The notes: generated by a model not told the origin, from the letters alone. 59,516 bases of DNA from Spirochaetaceae bacterium (GCA_007694005.1 RECN01000047.1:1-59516), one strand, 5' to 3'; positions 49,361 to 59,455 are shown, counted from the first letter of the stretch. Made by a program: numbers and translations.

Positions 49361-50404
49361 ATGGCAGACTCAAAAGATCAGACATCAGACCAGGTTCCAC
49401 AGAAAAAAAAATCACGATCCGGCACCACCGCTGAGCGAAACGCGTACCTGTTGAAGCTGTACGTGCTGCTCGGCCTGATAGCGATTTTGCTGATTGCACT
49501 CCTGTTTCTGACGCCTGATAGAAGGGCGGTTCCGGAGCTGTCGTCAGGTACCGGCGAAGCGCCCCGAAGCGATGATTCCGGCGAACGTGGGCAACCCGAA
49601 CCCGACTTTGAGGAGCCGCTACCGTCGCCGCCAGCACGTCTACCCGATCCGGTACCGACACCGCAGCCTGAACGGCAACCCGAAACACCGGAGGCACCGG
49701 CACCGGAGCCCATCCCCCCGGTAGTTGGCGACCTGTACCTGATTCTTGACGACGCGGGCTACTCCTTATGGGAGCTCGAGCCCTTTCTCGAGCTTGATGT
49801 CCCGCTTACCGTCAGCGTGCTGCCGCATCTGCAGTTTTCCTTCGAAGCTGCCGAGGCAACGTATCGCGCCGGACACGATGTCATGCTCCACATGCCCATG
49901 CAGGCGCTCGGTCGCGGTGACCCCGGTCCCGGTGCAATCGAAGTGACGCACCAGCCAGATGAGATCGCCTTGCTGGTGCAGGATGCGCTTGATTCCGTTC
50001 CGCACGTCGTCGCCGCAAACAATCACATGGGGTCCGCAGTGACCGAACAGCTTCACTCTATGCAGACCATCATAGACGTGCTTCATGAGCAGGGTGTTTT
50101 TTTTCTTGACAGCCGGACTACTGCACAGACCGTTGTCGCTGAGGCCGGAGACATGCTTGGCATACAGACGATCGAACGTCATATCTTTGTCGACCACTAT
50201 CGCGATATCGAAAGCATGCGAAACGCACTGCTCGCGGGGATAGAGCGCGCGAGATCGCAGGGTTACGCAGTTCTCATTGGACACGTGCAGACACGCGAAC
50301 TTCCTCAACTGATCCGTGAAGCTGCAGAGTTTGCGGAAACACAGGGCGTTGCATTTCGTCCGATCTCACACATCGGTGCCAGGTACGCGGGGTTGTTCCC
50401 GTGA
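49361..50404 (+). CDS. divergent polysaccharide deacetylase family protein (YibQ-like)
   Basis: 347 residues: a basic cytoplasmic N-terminus, one TM helix (about 30-50), a Pro/Glu-rich periplasmic linker (about 60-125), and a NodB-like barrel (about 128-345) with LILDDAGYS, LHMPMQAL, NNHMGSAVTE and FFLDSRTT. These are the hallmarks of the divergent deacetylase family PF04748. It probably acts on the envelope, though substrates of this family are poorly known. ATG at 49361. A GTG two codons earlier is possible. Its stop overlaps the tsaD GTG (GTGA). Confidence 0.88.
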   Translation: MADSKDQTSDQVPQKKKSRSGTTAERNAYLLKLYVLLGLIAILLIALLFLTPDRRAVPELSSGTGEAPRSDDSGERGQPEPDFEEPLPSPPARLPDPVPTPQPERQPETPEAPAPEPIPPVVGDLYLILDDAGYSLWELEPFLELDVPLTVSVLPHLQFSFEAAEATYRAGHDVMLHMPMQALGRGDPGPGAIEVTHQPDEIALLVQDALDSVPHVVAANNHMGSAVTEQLHSMQTIIDVLHEQGVFFLDSRTTAQTVVAEAGDMLGIQTIERHIFVDHYRDIESMRNALLAGIERARSQGYAVLIGHVQTRELPQLIREAAEFAETQGVAFRPISHIGARYAGLFP

Positions 50405-51411
50405 TCGTGCTCGGCGTAGAGAGCAGCTGCGACGAGTGTGCTGTTGCAGCCGTGAAAGACGGATCAGAGTTGCTCGGTCAGATCGTCCATTCCCAGATAC
50501 AGGAACACGAACAGTACCGGGGCGTCGTGCCGGAGATCGCGTCGCGGCAGCATACACAACTCATACTGCCGGTCTATCGGCAGGCAATACGTGATTCCGG
50601 TATCACGGCAGCAGACATCGACGTTGTTGCAGTTACGACACATCCTGGTCTGTCGGGTTCACTGCTCGTTGGAACGACTTTCGCCAAAGGGCTTTCGTTG
50701 GGACTCGACCGACCGCTGGTTTCGGTGAATCACATTCTTGCGCATCTGTACGCGCCACGACTCACCGGGCCTGTCGACTGGCCGTGCCTGGGGCTGCTGG
50801 TCTCCGGTGGTCACACCATGATAGTCCGCATGGACGACTGGGAGACCCTGACCGTCCTCGGAGCCACGGTGGACGACGCCTGTGGCGAGGCTTTCGATAA
50901 GGTTGCCAAGTATCACGGTTTCGGATATCCGGGCGGCAAAGCCGTCGACGAGCTTGCTGCAAGAGGCGATGAAACAGCCTATGAGTTTCCAGGCTCATCG
51001 CTGAAGGGAGACAGCCATGATCTCGATCTCAGTTACTCGGGGATCAAGACCGCTGTTACCGTTCAGGCGTCCCGGTTTCTGCGACCCGGCAAAGAGGATA
51101 GTGCCGAGAATCTCGCTGCGTCCTTCCAGCGCGTTGCAATCGGCATGATCATGAAGCGTCTCGACCGGGCCGTCCAGCAGACGGGAATACACCGCCTCGT
51201 TGTCGGGGGTGGCGTAGCTGCAAATTCGCGTCTCCGCCGTGAACTTGCCGCGCGCACGCACCTGCAGCTGGCGATTCCTCCTCTGTCGCTGTGCACTGAC
51301 AACGCGGCCATGGTCGCTGCCATAGGCTACGAGTACGCAATCAGGGGACGCTTCGCTGACCTCGATACACCGGTCGGTGCACGGGTAGCAGGGTACAAGG
51401 CGGCCTACTGA
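50401..51411 (+). CDS. tsaD: tRNA N6-adenosine threonylcarbamoyltransferase TsaD
   Basis: Makes t6A37 in tRNAs reading ANN codons, together with TsaB and TsaE. 336 residues: GVESSCDECAVA at the start, the metal ligands H111 and H115 (NHILAH), SGGHTMIV, and the C-terminal VGGGVAANSRLRREL. GTG start overlapping the previous stop. It converges with the MinD-like gene, overlapping its 3' end by 7 bp. tsaB and tsaE are not in the window. Confidence 0.96.
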   Translation: MIVLGVESSCDECAVAAVKDGSELLGQIVHSQIQEHEQYRGVVPEIASRQHTQLILPVYRQAIRDSGITAADIDVVAVTTHPGLSGSLLVGTTFAKGLSLGLDRPLVSVNHILAHLYAPRLTGPVDWPCLGLLVSGGHTMIVRMDDWETLTVLGATVDDACGEAFDKVAKYHGFGYPGGKAVDELAARGDETAYEFPGSSLKGDSHDLDLSYSGIKTAVTVQASRFLRPGKEDSAENLAASFQRVAIGMIMKRLDRAVQQTGIHRLVVGGGVAANSRLRRELAARTHLQLAIPPLSLCTDNAAMVAAIGYEYAIRGRFADLDTPVGARVAGYKAAY

Positions 51412-52370
51412 AGGGCGGCCGAAGCGACCGCGCGCAGATCATCATCATCCTGATAATAGGGGAAGCTACCCGAAGCAGGTTCGCTGATAATACGGTCGGC
51501 AACGCTGCGAAGCGCCTTCACGTACGCAGCCTGTGGATCGAGGAGCGCAATCGGGCTTCGCCGGATAATACTCGCGCTCATATGCTCTTCGTAGGGCAGA
51601 TAGCCAATGTACGACAGGTCGGTATTCAGGTTCTTTCCCGCAATCTCGCGCAGCTTCCCGCCGATCGCAATGTCACGTGAGTGGCGACCCATGTTCAGCA
51701 CCACGCGCACCTGCGCTGCCGCAAGCGCTTTTCGTGCCTGTTGAGCGCTCGCCTCCGAGATCGAAGCAAGCTGTTCGATAAGCTGTTCGACAGAGCGGTC
51801 GGTCCCCTCTATTCGTGAGGTCAGATAGCTGTGGACAAGCTCGCGCTCCGTGCTGTCCGGAGGAAACGAGCGGTACATGGAACGAAATACGACACCTTTG
51901 AGAAAGCTGTACGCGTTGAGAACGGATGTCGTTTCCGGGGTGCAGATCAGAATACCGTTCTGAGATGCGAGAAAGAAATCGATAGTATTGAATGATGATC
52001 CTGCACCGAGATCGAGAATGATGTAGTCGGCGACAAGCGCTGACAGCTCCTTCATGAGCTTGAGCTTCCGGAAATACGAGAGGTTTGCGGTGCCCGGCAG
52101 GAGCGAATCACCGGGGACAATGAACAGCTTTCGCTGTTCGGTCTCCAGCACGAGCTGTTCAAGGCTGATGTCCTTATCGTAAATGTACTGTCCGATACCG
52201 GCGTTGCTGTTTCTGACACCGAGACAGGTGTGGAGGTTCGACCCTCCAAGGTCAAGATCCACGACTATAACGGTTTTCCCTGCCTGTGCGAGGCAGACGC
52301 CGAGATTCGCGACGAATATGCTTTTTCCGACTCCGCCTTTACCGCTTGCGACAGGGATTACTGTTTTCAT
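51405..52370 (-). CDS. MinD/ParA-type P-loop ATPase
   Basis: 321 residues starting MKTVIPVASGKGGVGKS, the deviant Walker A with K11 and K16. VVDLDLGGSNLHTCLG and YIILDLGAGSSFNTIDFFLAS are switch and Walker B regions. A helical insert (about 165-235) separates these from the rest. The C-terminus lacks an obvious MinD membrane-targeting helix. No MinC/MinE or FlhF is adjacent, so cell division, flagellar placement (FlhG-like) or another positioning role are all open. ATG at 52370 has no SD. A weak promoter (TTGCAA-17-TACAGT) would put the transcript start 4-5 nt before it. Confidence 0.85.
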   Translation of the reverse strand: MKTVIPVASGKGGVGKSIFVANLGVCLAQAGKTVIVVDLDLGGSNLHTCLGVRNSNAGIGQYIYDKDISLEQLVLETEQRKLFIVPGDSLLPGTANLSYFRKLKLMKELSALVADYIILDLGAGSSFNTIDFFLASQNGILICTPETTSVLNAYSFLKGVVFRSMYRSFPPDSTERELVHSYLTSRIEGTDRSVEQLIEQLASISEASAQQARKALAAAQVRVVLNMGRHSRDIAIGGKLREIAGKNLNTDLSYIGYLPYEEHMSASIIRRSPIALLDPQAAYVKALRSVADRIISEPASGSFPYYQDDDDLRAVASAALQ

Positions 52371-52414
52371 GACTAGGGTTAACTGTATTGAGCATTGTCC
52401 AGGCTTGCAAGCTT

Positions 52415-52444
52415 TTGACACGGATGCATCGGTGAGGCTACTGT
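52415..52444 (+). promoter_or_regulatory. promoter of apt, 6 nt before its ATG
   Basis: TTGACA (52415-52420, perfect), 18-nt spacer, TACTGT (52439-52444, 3/6), then 6 nt to ATG 52451. Predicted transcript start is the A of the ATG. Confidence 0.5.
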
Positions 52445-52450
52445 TCGTCT

Positions 52451-52981
52451 ATGTCTGAATTCGATCTTGACCAGCATATACGCAAGGTTCCGGATTTCCC
52501 CAAGCCGGGCATTCTCTTCTACGATGTCACCAGTGTACTTATGAGCCCGGAGGCCTTCGGCTGGTGTATCGACGAACTCGCAGCTCCCTTTACGAGCGGC
52601 GGCATAGAGGCGATCGCGGCCATCGATGCACGCGGTTTTCTCTTCGGCGCCCCGGTTGCACGGATACTCGGGCTCCCGCTCATTCTGGTGCGAAAGCAGG
52701 GTAAGCTGCCCGGTGACAGCTTCCGGAGGACCTTTGACCTGGAGTACGGGACTGACACCATAGAGATTCACCGTGCCGATCTTAGCGAGCCGAGACGGGT
52801 TCTACTGCTTGACGACCTGATTGCGACGGGGGGGACCCTGGCCGCTGCGGCATCCATCCTTGAAGAAGCAGGCAGTACCGTAGTGGAGATAGGAGCGGTT
52901 ATCGGGCTTCCCTTCCTGAACTACGACCGTCTCCTCGGCGGGTACAGGGTGCGTACGCTCATACAGTATCACGGAGAGTAG
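52451..52981 (+). CDS. apt: adenine phosphoribosyltransferase
   Basis: Purine salvage: adenine plus PRPP gives AMP. 176 residues with IRKVPDFPKPGILFYDVT at the start, AIDARGFLFGAPVA, and the PRPP loop LLLDDLIATGGTLAAA. Length is standard. ATG start without a clear SD (GAGG 13 nt away); see the promoter entry for the leaderless layout. pabB follows with a 34-bp gap. Confidence 0.96.
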   Translation: MSEFDLDQHIRKVPDFPKPGILFYDVTSVLMSPEAFGWCIDELAAPFTSGGIEAIAAIDARGFLFGAPVARILGLPLILVRKQGKLPGDSFRRTFDLEYGTDTIEIHRADLSEPRRVLLLDDLIATGGTLAAAASILEEAGSTVVEIGAVIGLPFLNYDRLLGGYRVRTLIQYHGE

Positions 52982-53015
52982 CATCACGAGGTCCATCGCC
53001 CGGTTTTTCAGCGAC

Positions 53016-53975
53016 ATGGACGATCTCGGCAGGGAAGGGACGCCCTTTCTGTTCGTCATCGACTACGAGCTTCAGAAGCCTCTGGTCTGGCCGCTGTCGG
53101 ACCTTCCCTCGGGGGTACGCTTCTCGGTTCCCGGCACGAGTGTTGAACGTCCCGCCGGCTTCGGAACTTGGATGGTGTCGTCGGATCAGCCGATTATCCG
53201 GAACCGGCATTCTGTAACGTATGAACGCTATCTTGAAGGTTTCGCCCGCGTGCAGAATGCGCTTAAGGCGGGCGAAAGCTATCTCATGAATCTCACGTTT
53301 CCAACAGGAATTGACCTGTCGTGTTCGCTTGAAGACGTGTACGAGCTCGCGCACGCTCCGTACCGACTGCATCTACCCGGGGAATGTGTCGTGTTCTCCC
53401 CCGAAGCCTTTGTTCGCATAGAGCCGGGGAGTATTTCCACCTTTCCCATGAAAGGGACAATTGACAGCGCCGTGGATCACGCACGGGAGGTCCTGCTCGC
53501 CGACGAAAAAGAGGCGGCGGAACACGCTACGGTCGTGGACCTGCTCAGAAACGATATAGGCATGGTAGCCGAGGCGGTGACAGTGCCGCGCTACCGCTAC
53601 GTGGAAAAAATTCATCTGCAGGGCCGCTCGCTCTATGCAATTTCCAGCGAAATCCGGGGCCGACTCGCCGATGGGGCACATTATTGCGTCGGAAGTATTC
53701 TATCGGCGATGCTGCCGGCGGGTTCCATCACCGGCGCACCGAAGAAGCGCAGCTGCGAGGTCATAGCCGAAGCCGAAGGTGAGCAGCGCGGGTACTACAC
53801 CGGCGTGTTCGGTGTTTTTGATGGAGAGTGCGTTGAGTCGGCGGTCATGATCCGATACATAGAACAGTCCTCAGGTCGGTTTCGATTCCGAAGTGGCGGC
53901 GGTATCACGATATACAGTGACTGTCGCAGTGAATACGAAGAGATGAGGCAGAAAGTCGATGTTCCGGTTGCTTGA
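53016..53975 (+). CDS. pabB: aminodeoxychorismate synthase component I (PabB), short form
   Basis: Makes 4-amino-4-deoxychorismate for folate. 319 residues, the compact chorismate-binding form: FARVQNALKAGESYLMNLTFP, TFPMKGTID, DLLRNDIGMVAEAV, PAGSITGAPKKRSCEVI and RSGGGITIYSDC are all hallmarks. The start is unclear. ATG 53016 has no SD and the conserved block appears to begin earlier (IARFFSDMDDLGREG), but no ATG/GTG/TTG is in frame just upstream. A non-standard start or a few lost residues are possible. pabC overlaps by 17 bp. Confidence 0.92.
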   Translation: MDDLGREGTPFLFVIDYELQKPLVWPLSDLPSGVRFSVPGTSVERPAGFGTWMVSSDQPIIRNRHSVTYERYLEGFARVQNALKAGESYLMNLTFPTGIDLSCSLEDVYELAHAPYRLHLPGECVVFSPEAFVRIEPGSISTFPMKGTIDSAVDHAREVLLADEKEAAEHATVVDLLRNDIGMVAEAVTVPRYRYVEKIHLQGRSLYAISSEIRGRLADGAHYCVGSILSAMLPAGSITGAPKKRSCEVIAEAEGEQRGYYTGVFGVFDGECVESAVMIRYIEQSSGRFRFRSGGGITIYSDCRSEYEEMRQKVDVPVA

Positions 53976-54636
53976 GACGATCCGTGTGCGATTCTATCGT
54001 GCCGAAAACCTTTCGTTTCACTACCGGCGGGTACATCGATCCACAGGATCGGGGACGGTAGCAGCCGCGGTCCTCGAGGCAGCAGAAGAAACGCTCCGAA
54101 TGCAGACGGGTCGCGCGATCTCAAGTCCGGGCCGGCATCGTCTGCGTATCGAGTATGCCGGTACGCGTATCGTGACGGCTGAAGCCCTGTTATACAGGCC
54201 TCGACCGGTGCATGCCTTAGCCCTCATGCCACCACGCAGTACCGACGGCATGGCGATAGACTACCGACTCAAATACGCTGACCGGGCGAAGATCGATTCG
54301 ACATCCTGTATGCTGCCCCCGGGCGTGGAACCGCTGTTTTGCCACAACGGTATGGTTCTGGAGTCACGATACGCCAGCGTGGCAGTCTTTCGCGACGGTC
54401 GATGGTATACGCCGCGGACGGTCATGCATCCTGGAACCGCACGGGAACGTCTTCTTGAGCAGGGAAGACTCATTGCCGCAGACATTCCGGCAGCTGATCT
54501 CGCCTGTTGTGAGCGCATCTGTCTTTTCAACGCGATGCTCGACCCCGGGGAGGTGTGCATCGATCCATCACGTGTCTTCCTGTTCGCACCTCCCGACTGC
54601 GCGCATGCTTCGCACGCGGCAGCCCGAGGTGCTTGA
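53959..54636 (+). CDS. pabC: aminotransferase class IV protein, probable aminodeoxychorismate lyase (PabC-like)
   Basis: Releases pyruvate from aminodeoxychorismate to give p-aminobenzoate. 225 residues, shorter than E. coli PabC (269). FRLLETIR at the start, the PLP lysine in LKYADRAKID, then VLESRYASVAVFRDGRWYTPRTV and PGTARERLL, a pattern of short class-IV proteins that travel with PabB. The overlap with pabB supports the assignment. ATG start inside pabB. Confidence 0.85.
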   Translation: MFRLLETIRVRFYRAENLSFHYRRVHRSTGSGTVAAAVLEAAEETLRMQTGRAISSPGRHRLRIEYAGTRIVTAEALLYRPRPVHALALMPPRSTDGMAIDYRLKYADRAKIDSTSCMLPPGVEPLFCHNGMVLESRYASVAVFRDGRWYTPRTVMHPGTARERLLEQGRLIAADIPAADLACCERICLFNAMLDPGEVCIDPSRVFLFAPPDCAHASHAAARGA

Positions 54637-54686
54637 CATTTCCTATCCCGATCAATAGAGTCCGACCTTAAGAGACGGAACAGAAT

Positions 54687-54757
54687 TTCCCGGTGGTGTA
54701 ATGGTAGCACAACAGATTCTGGATCTGTTTGTGGGGGTTCAAGTCCTCCCCGGGAAG
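54687..54757 (+). tRNA. tRNA-Gln (anticodon CUG)
   Basis: Acceptor TTCCCGG/CCGGGAA, anticodon stem ACAGA/TCTGT with loop TTCTGGA (anticodon CTG), T-arm GGGGG-TTCAAGT-CCTCC, discriminator G. CCA not encoded. tRNA-Glu follows 11 bp on. Confidence 0.93.
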
Positions 54758-54768
54758 CGTTACAAGCC

Positions 54769-54840
54769 GGCCCCTTCGTCTATCGGCTAGGACATGAGAT
54801 TCTCATTCTCAAAAGAGGGGTTCGATTCCCCTAGGGGCTA
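54769..54840 (+). tRNA. tRNA-Glu (anticodon CUC)
   Basis: Acceptor GGCCCCT/AGGGGCT (first pair G-U), typical TTCGTCTATCGGCTAGGAC D region, anticodon stem TGAGA/TCTCA with loop TTCTCAT (anticodon CTC), T-arm GGGG-TTCGATT-CCCC. The terminator follows at once. Confidence 0.92.
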
Positions 54841-54843
54841 GCG

Positions 54844-54888
54844 ACCGGATGGGTGCCCGCAGCGGGTACCCGTACCGGTTTTTTTTTT
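54844..54888 (+). terminator. intrinsic terminator of the tRNA-Gln/tRNA-Glu transcript
   Basis: Compound stem: ACCGG (54844-54848) pairs with CCGGT, GGGT with ACCC, and CCCGC with GCGGG at the tip, followed by ten T (54879-54888). Confidence 0.9.
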
Positions 54889-54974
54889 GCTTACATACGC
54901 CGTGTGCAGGCTTTATCAGGCATTAAAAGCGCCTCATTCCTGCGCCGGTTCAAATCTGACCGGGAGCAGTGCTC

Positions 54975-56174
54975 ATGAAGGTGCGAAAACGGGTATTTCT
55001 GATTTTAGAGGACGCGAGCGTCTACGCCGGCTACGGATTCGGGGCCGAGCCACTGTCTGTGGACGATCTGCATCCTGCATCGTCTGATCTGCGCAGTGCC
55101 GGGGAAGTTGTCTTCAACACGGCTATGAGCGGGTATCACGAGGTTCTCACCGATCCCTCGTACAGCGGCCAGCTCGTGGTCATGACCTATCCCCACATCG
55201 GCAACTACGGTGCCGACCCTGCCTGGTCTGAGATCGGGCCTGACGGGGAGGGAGGGCGCAGCGTGAAGGCAGCAGGCTTCGTGTTGCGCAGTAACTACGA
55301 CGGTCCGGTACCGGACGGACGAATCACTCTCGATGAATTTCTCAAGCAGGGCGATGTACCGGGAATCACGGACATAGATACGCGTCGTCTTACCCTACAT
55401 CTCAGAGATACCGGAAGCAAAACTGGTTTGATTGTTCATAAGCCGGGTTTCGACGGTGCCGAGCTCCCCGCAGAGGATCTGTCGCGTATACAGGAGTATC
55501 TGAAGGCATTTCCGACTATGGTTGGACGAAATCTCGTTGGCATGGTCGGCTCTCCCGGGATTATCGAGCTGAATCCTGAGGGATCGCCTCATATAGCGCT
55601 GCTCGACTGTGGAAGCAAAGCGAATATCGTTCGTGAGCTTACGTCTCGGGGCTGCAGGATCACCGTCGTGCCGAGTTCTACCGGCCCGGCCGACATACTC
55701 GCGCTCGGTGCTGACGCGGTACTCGCTTCCAACGGCCCCGGAGATCCGGCGGTACTCGAAACACAGACGGAAGGGCTTGCGTCGCTCATAGGAAAGACAC
55801 CGATTTTCGGTATCTGCCTCGGGCATCAGCTGATTTCCCAGGCGCTCGGCGCAAAAACGGTCAAGATGAAGTTTGGTCATCACGGGGTTAATCATCCCGT
55901 GAGGGACGAACGTACCGGTAAGGTCTTCGTCACCAGCCAGAATCACGGCTTTACCGTCGACGAAGCGAGTCTGCCGGATGGCGTGCAGGTCTGGTTCAGG
56001 AATGCGAATGACCGGAGCGTTGAGGGTATCGCCGACGATGCGCGGAGCATCTACACCGCACAGTTTCACCCGGAAAGCGCACCTGGTCCCCACGATTCAA
56101 GCTGGATATTCGACGCATTTCTGGACGCAATTGCAGCGCGTCAGCGCACACGACAGAACGGGGAGAGCATATAG
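54975..56174 (+). CDS. carA: carbamoyl-phosphate synthase small (glutaminase) chain
   Basis: Hydrolyses glutamine and channels ammonia to CarB. 399 residues: N-terminal CarA domain (FLILEDASVYAGYGFGAE ... NTAMSGYHEVLTDPSYSGQ) and a class I glutaminase with nucleophile C281 in FGICLGHQ, then SQNHGF and QFHPES giving the His and Glu. ATG at 54975 with GGGAG 8 nt upstream. Its TAG directly abuts the ATG of carB. No PyrR, PurR or Arg box could be recognised in the 86-bp gap after the tRNA terminator. Confidence 0.97.
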   Translation: MKVRKRVFLILEDASVYAGYGFGAEPLSVDDLHPASSDLRSAGEVVFNTAMSGYHEVLTDPSYSGQLVVMTYPHIGNYGADPAWSEIGPDGEGGRSVKAAGFVLRSNYDGPVPDGRITLDEFLKQGDVPGITDIDTRRLTLHLRDTGSKTGLIVHKPGFDGAELPAEDLSRIQEYLKAFPTMVGRNLVGMVGSPGIIELNPEGSPHIALLDCGSKANIVRELTSRGCRITVVPSSTGPADILALGADAVLASNGPGDPAVLETQTEGLASLIGKTPIFGICLGHQLISQALGAKTVKMKFGHHGVNHPVRDERTGKVFVTSQNHGFTVDEASLPDGVQVWFRNANDRSVEGIADDARSIYTAQFHPESAPGPHDSSWIFDAFLDAIAARQRTRQNGESI

Positions 56175-59100
56175 ATGCCGGCACGGAAAGACATAGAGAG
56201 TATTTTGATTATCGGAAGCGGCCCCATTGTCATCGGACAGGCCTGTGAGTTTGACTACTCCGGTAACCAGGCGGTCCGTGCGCTGAAAGAAGAGGGCTAC
56301 CGCGTGATTCTCGCCAACCCGAATCCGGCGACGGTCATGACGACACCCGGCCTTGCCGACCGCATTTACATGGATCCGCTCGAAGTCGACTACATGGAAG
56401 AGATAATCAGGATCGAACGGCCTGATGCGCTTCTACCGACCATGGGTGGTCAGACTGCCTTGAATCTGACAATGGCTCTCGACAAGGCGGGCGTACTAGC
56501 CCGATACGGAGTCGAGTCGCTTGGTGCGAACGTGAACAGCATCCGACTCGCCGAAGACCGCGGTGCGTTCAAGGAAGTGATCGCGGGCATAGGCCTCGAA
56601 AGCCCCCGCAGCGCGCTCATCCACAGTTACGAAGAAGGGAAGCAGTTTATTGACGAAGTCGGTGTACCGCTCATAATCCGCCCGAGCTATACCCTCGGCG
56701 GCAGGGGTGGAAGCATCGCGAACACCGAGCGCGAGGCGAGGGAGTTCGTGCAGTGGGCGCTCGACGAGAGTCCCGTGCACGAAGTCCTCGTCGAAGAAAG
56801 TCTGCTCGGGTGGAAGGAGTTCGAGCTCGAGGTCATGCGGGACCACGCGGACAACGCGGTCGTGGTGTGTTCCATCGAAAATGTGGACCCTATGGGGGTG
56901 CACACCGGCGACAGCATTACTGTTGCGCCCATACAGACCCTGAGTGATCAGGAATACCAGATCATGCGAACCGCAGGCATAGAGATTCTGCGGGCCGTCG
57001 GTGTCGACTGTGGAGGCAGTAACGTTCAGTTTGCGGTAGAACCTGGAACCGGGCGCATGGTGGTCATCGAAATGAACCCCCGTGTATCGCGCTCGAGTGC
57101 GCTCGCGAGTAAGGCAACCGGGTTTCCCATCGCACGCTGTTCAGCTCGTCTGGCCGTCGGCTTTACGCTCGATGAGGTGATCAACGACATAACCGGAAAA
57201 ACCGTCAGCTGCTTCGAGCCGAGCCTCGACTATTGCGCGGTAAAGGTTCCCCGTTTTGAGCTCGAGAAGTTTCCGGACGGTTATGCTGAACTCGGAACAC
57301 AGATGAAGAGTGTCGGCGAGAGCCTGGCGATCGGACGAACCTTCACCGAGGCGCTGAACAAGGCGATACGCGCCTGCGAGTTCGGTTTCGACGGTCTCGA
57401 GGATCTTGAGGATCTCGATGACGCCCAGATCGCGCGCATGCTGAAACTGAGGCATCCGCGACGCATCTTCGCTGCCTACACTGCAATCAAGCGCTGGGGT
57501 TACAGCGCCATAGACCGGCTCAGCCAGCAGACGGGCTACGACCGGTGGTTTCTCTACCACATGCACGAACTCGCGGAGCTCGAAGGAGAAATCGCCGCCG
57601 TTTCGAACGTTCCCGAACCCGGGCTCATGCTTGAAGCGAAGCGAGCGGGTCTTACCGACCGGCGTATCGCCAAACTGTGCGGGGGACAGGCAGACGCGGT
57701 CACGCAGGCGCGCACCGCCGCGGGTATACGGGCGAGCTATCACTTTGTGGATACCTGCAGCGGTGAGTTCTCCGCGGATACCCCCTATTTTTACAGTACC
57801 TACGGTGAGATCGATGAAGGCGCGCCTTCGGAAGGCAAAACGGTACTCATTCTCGCAAGCGGTCCGAATCGCATAGGCCAGGGGCTCGAGTTTGACACCT
57901 GCTGCACCTTGAGCAGCATGGCGTACCGGCGTCTCGGCGTGAAAACAATCATCGTGAACTCCAATCCGGAAACCGTAAGTACGGATTTCAACGTCTCAGA
58001 CCGGCTGTACATCGAACCGCTGACACCCGAAGACGTCAAAGAGATCATGCATAAAGAAGGTGTCACCAACGTCGTCGTTCAGCTCGGCGGCCAGACACCG
58101 CTGAACATGGCCGAAGAACTGGAGGCCGCGGGGGCAAGGGTCATAGGCACGAGTGTCTCAAGCATACTCGACGTCGAGGACCGGGGCCTGTTTTCGACGC
58201 TCGTGCGCGAGGCAGGGCTTGCACAGCCGAAGAACCGCATGGCGGGGACGCTGGAAGACGTGTACGCGGCGGCGACTGAAATCGGATATCCCGTGCTCCT
58301 GCGCCCGAGTTTTGTGCTTGGCGGTCGCAGCATGGGTATCGCGTTCAGTCAGGACGAACTCGAGGACTTTATCGCCAAAGGCATCCGTATCTCACCCGAG
58401 GCTCCCGTTCTTGTCGACCAGTTCCTCGAGGATGCCTACGAGTACGACATTGATGCGCTGTGCGACGGCGAGAACGTCTACATAGCGGGTATCATGCAGC
58501 ACATCGAGGCAGCCGGGATACATTCCGGTGACTCAGCGTGCGTGTTCCCGCCGCATAAGAGTGATCCCGCGATGCTCGACGCCATGATACAGGCAACCGC
58601 CGTCATGGCCCGCAAACTCAAGGTCCGGGGATTCGTGAACGTTCAGTACGCGGTGAAGAACGGTCAGGTGTATGTCATCGAAGTCAATCCCCGTGCCAGC
58701 AGGACGGTACCGTTTCTGAGCAAGACGAGCGGGGTCGACCTCGTCGAGGCGGCGGTTCGGGTCTGGGAAGGTGAAACGCTCGCCGAACAGAATCTCATCG
58801 ACGGTATAAAGGGCGATGGAATCGGTCTCGGCGAGTGCATAGTCGGATGGGCGGTAAAAGAGGCCATGTTCAGCTTTGACCGCTTTCGCGGGACAGACCC
58901 TCTGCTTGGGCCTGAAATGAAGTCGACCGGTGAGGTCATTGGCATCGGAGCGACCTTTGGTGAGGCTTTTGTGAAAGCCCAGATAGCAACCGGAAGTCAG
59001 CTCCCGACATCCGGCCGGGTGTTTGTGAGTGTGCACGAAGACGATCGGAAGTCCATTCTTCCCATTGTCAGAGAGCTTCAGAGCCTTGGTTTTCACATCG

Positions 59101-59444
59101 CAGCCACTCGTGGCACCGCTTCCTTTCTCTTTGAAAACGACGTATTTGCCGAGGTGATACTCAAGGTTCATGAAGGCCAGCCGAATATCGTCGATCATAT
59201 GAGGTCACACCGCATCGATCTCGTCATTAACACGCCGCTTGGGCGTTACACGCAGCGTGACGACGACTACATTCGTATCGAGGCGGTCAGATCCAAGATT
59301 CCATATACCACGACGACCAGTGCGGCTGAGGCAGCCGTTGAAGGTATTCGATATCTGCTTACCGGTGAAGTGGCGGCACGCGCGCTACCGGAAAAAGGAG
59401 CGGGTGCCAGAGCCGACGAGCGGGCGCAGGAAGCGAAATCCTGA
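56175..59444 (+). CDS. carB: carbamoyl-phosphate synthase large chain
   Basis: Makes carbamoyl phosphate from bicarbonate, ammonia and 2 ATP for pyrimidines and arginine. 1089 residues, full length: first ATP-grasp half (about 1-400; [33 protein letters not shown]), oligomerisation region (about 400-550), second half (about 555-935; [29 protein letters not shown]), and the C-terminal MGS-like allosteric domain (about 940-1070, ending LPEKGAG). ATG right after the carA stop. Together with pyrBI at 31-33 kb, two pyrimidine steps are covered. Confidence 0.98.
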   Translation: MPARKDIESILIIGSGPIVIGQACEFDYSGNQAVRALKEEGYRVILANPNPATVMTTPGLADRIYMDPLEVDYMEEIIRIERPDALLPTMGGQTALNLTMALDKAGVLARYGVESLGANVNSIRLAEDRGAFKEVIAGIGLESPRSALIHSYEEGKQFIDEVGVPLIIRPSYTLGGRGGSIANTEREAREFVQWALDESPVHEVLVEESLLGWKEFELEVMRDHADNAVVVCSIENVDPMGVHTGDSITVAPIQTLSDQEYQIMRTAGIEILRAVGVDCGGSNVQFAVEPGTGRMVVIEMNPRVSRSSALASKATGFPIARCSARLAVGFTLDEVINDITGKTVSCFEPSLDYCAVKVPRFELEKFPDGYAELGTQMKSVGESLAIGRTFTEALNKAIRACEFGFDGLEDLEDLDDAQIARMLKLRHPRRIFAAYTAIKRWGYSAIDRLSQQTGYDRWFLYHMHELAELEGEIAAVSNVPEPGLMLEAKRAGLTDRRIAKLCGGQADAVTQARTAAGIRASYHFVDTCSGEFSADTPYFYSTYGEIDEGAPSEGKTVLILASGPNRIGQGLEFDTCCTLSSMAYRRLGVKTIIVNSNPETVSTDFNVSDRLYIEPLTPEDVKEIMHKEGVTNVVVQLGGQTPLNMAEELEAAGARVIGTSVSSILDVEDRGLFSTLVREAGLAQPKNRMAGTLEDVYAAATEIGYPVLLRPSFVLGGRSMGIAFSQDELEDFIAKGIRISPEAPVLVDQFLEDAYEYDIDALCDGENVYIAGIMQHIEAAGIHSGDSACVFPPHKSDPAMLDAMIQATAVMARKLKVRGFVNVQYAVKNGQVYVIEVNPRASRTVPFLSKTSGVDLVEAAVRVWEGETLAEQNLIDGIKGDGIGLGECIVGWAVKEAMFSFDRFRGTDPLLGPEMKSTGEVIGIGATFGEAFVKAQIATGSQLPTSGRVFVSVHEDDRKSILPIVRELQSLGFHIAATRGTASFLFENDVFAEVILKVHEGQPNIVDHMRSHRIDLVINTPLGRYTQRDDDYIRIEAVRSKIPYTTTTSAAEAAVEGIRYLLTGEVAARALPEKGAGARADERAQEAKS

Positions 59445-59455
59445 CGCCCACCGCC

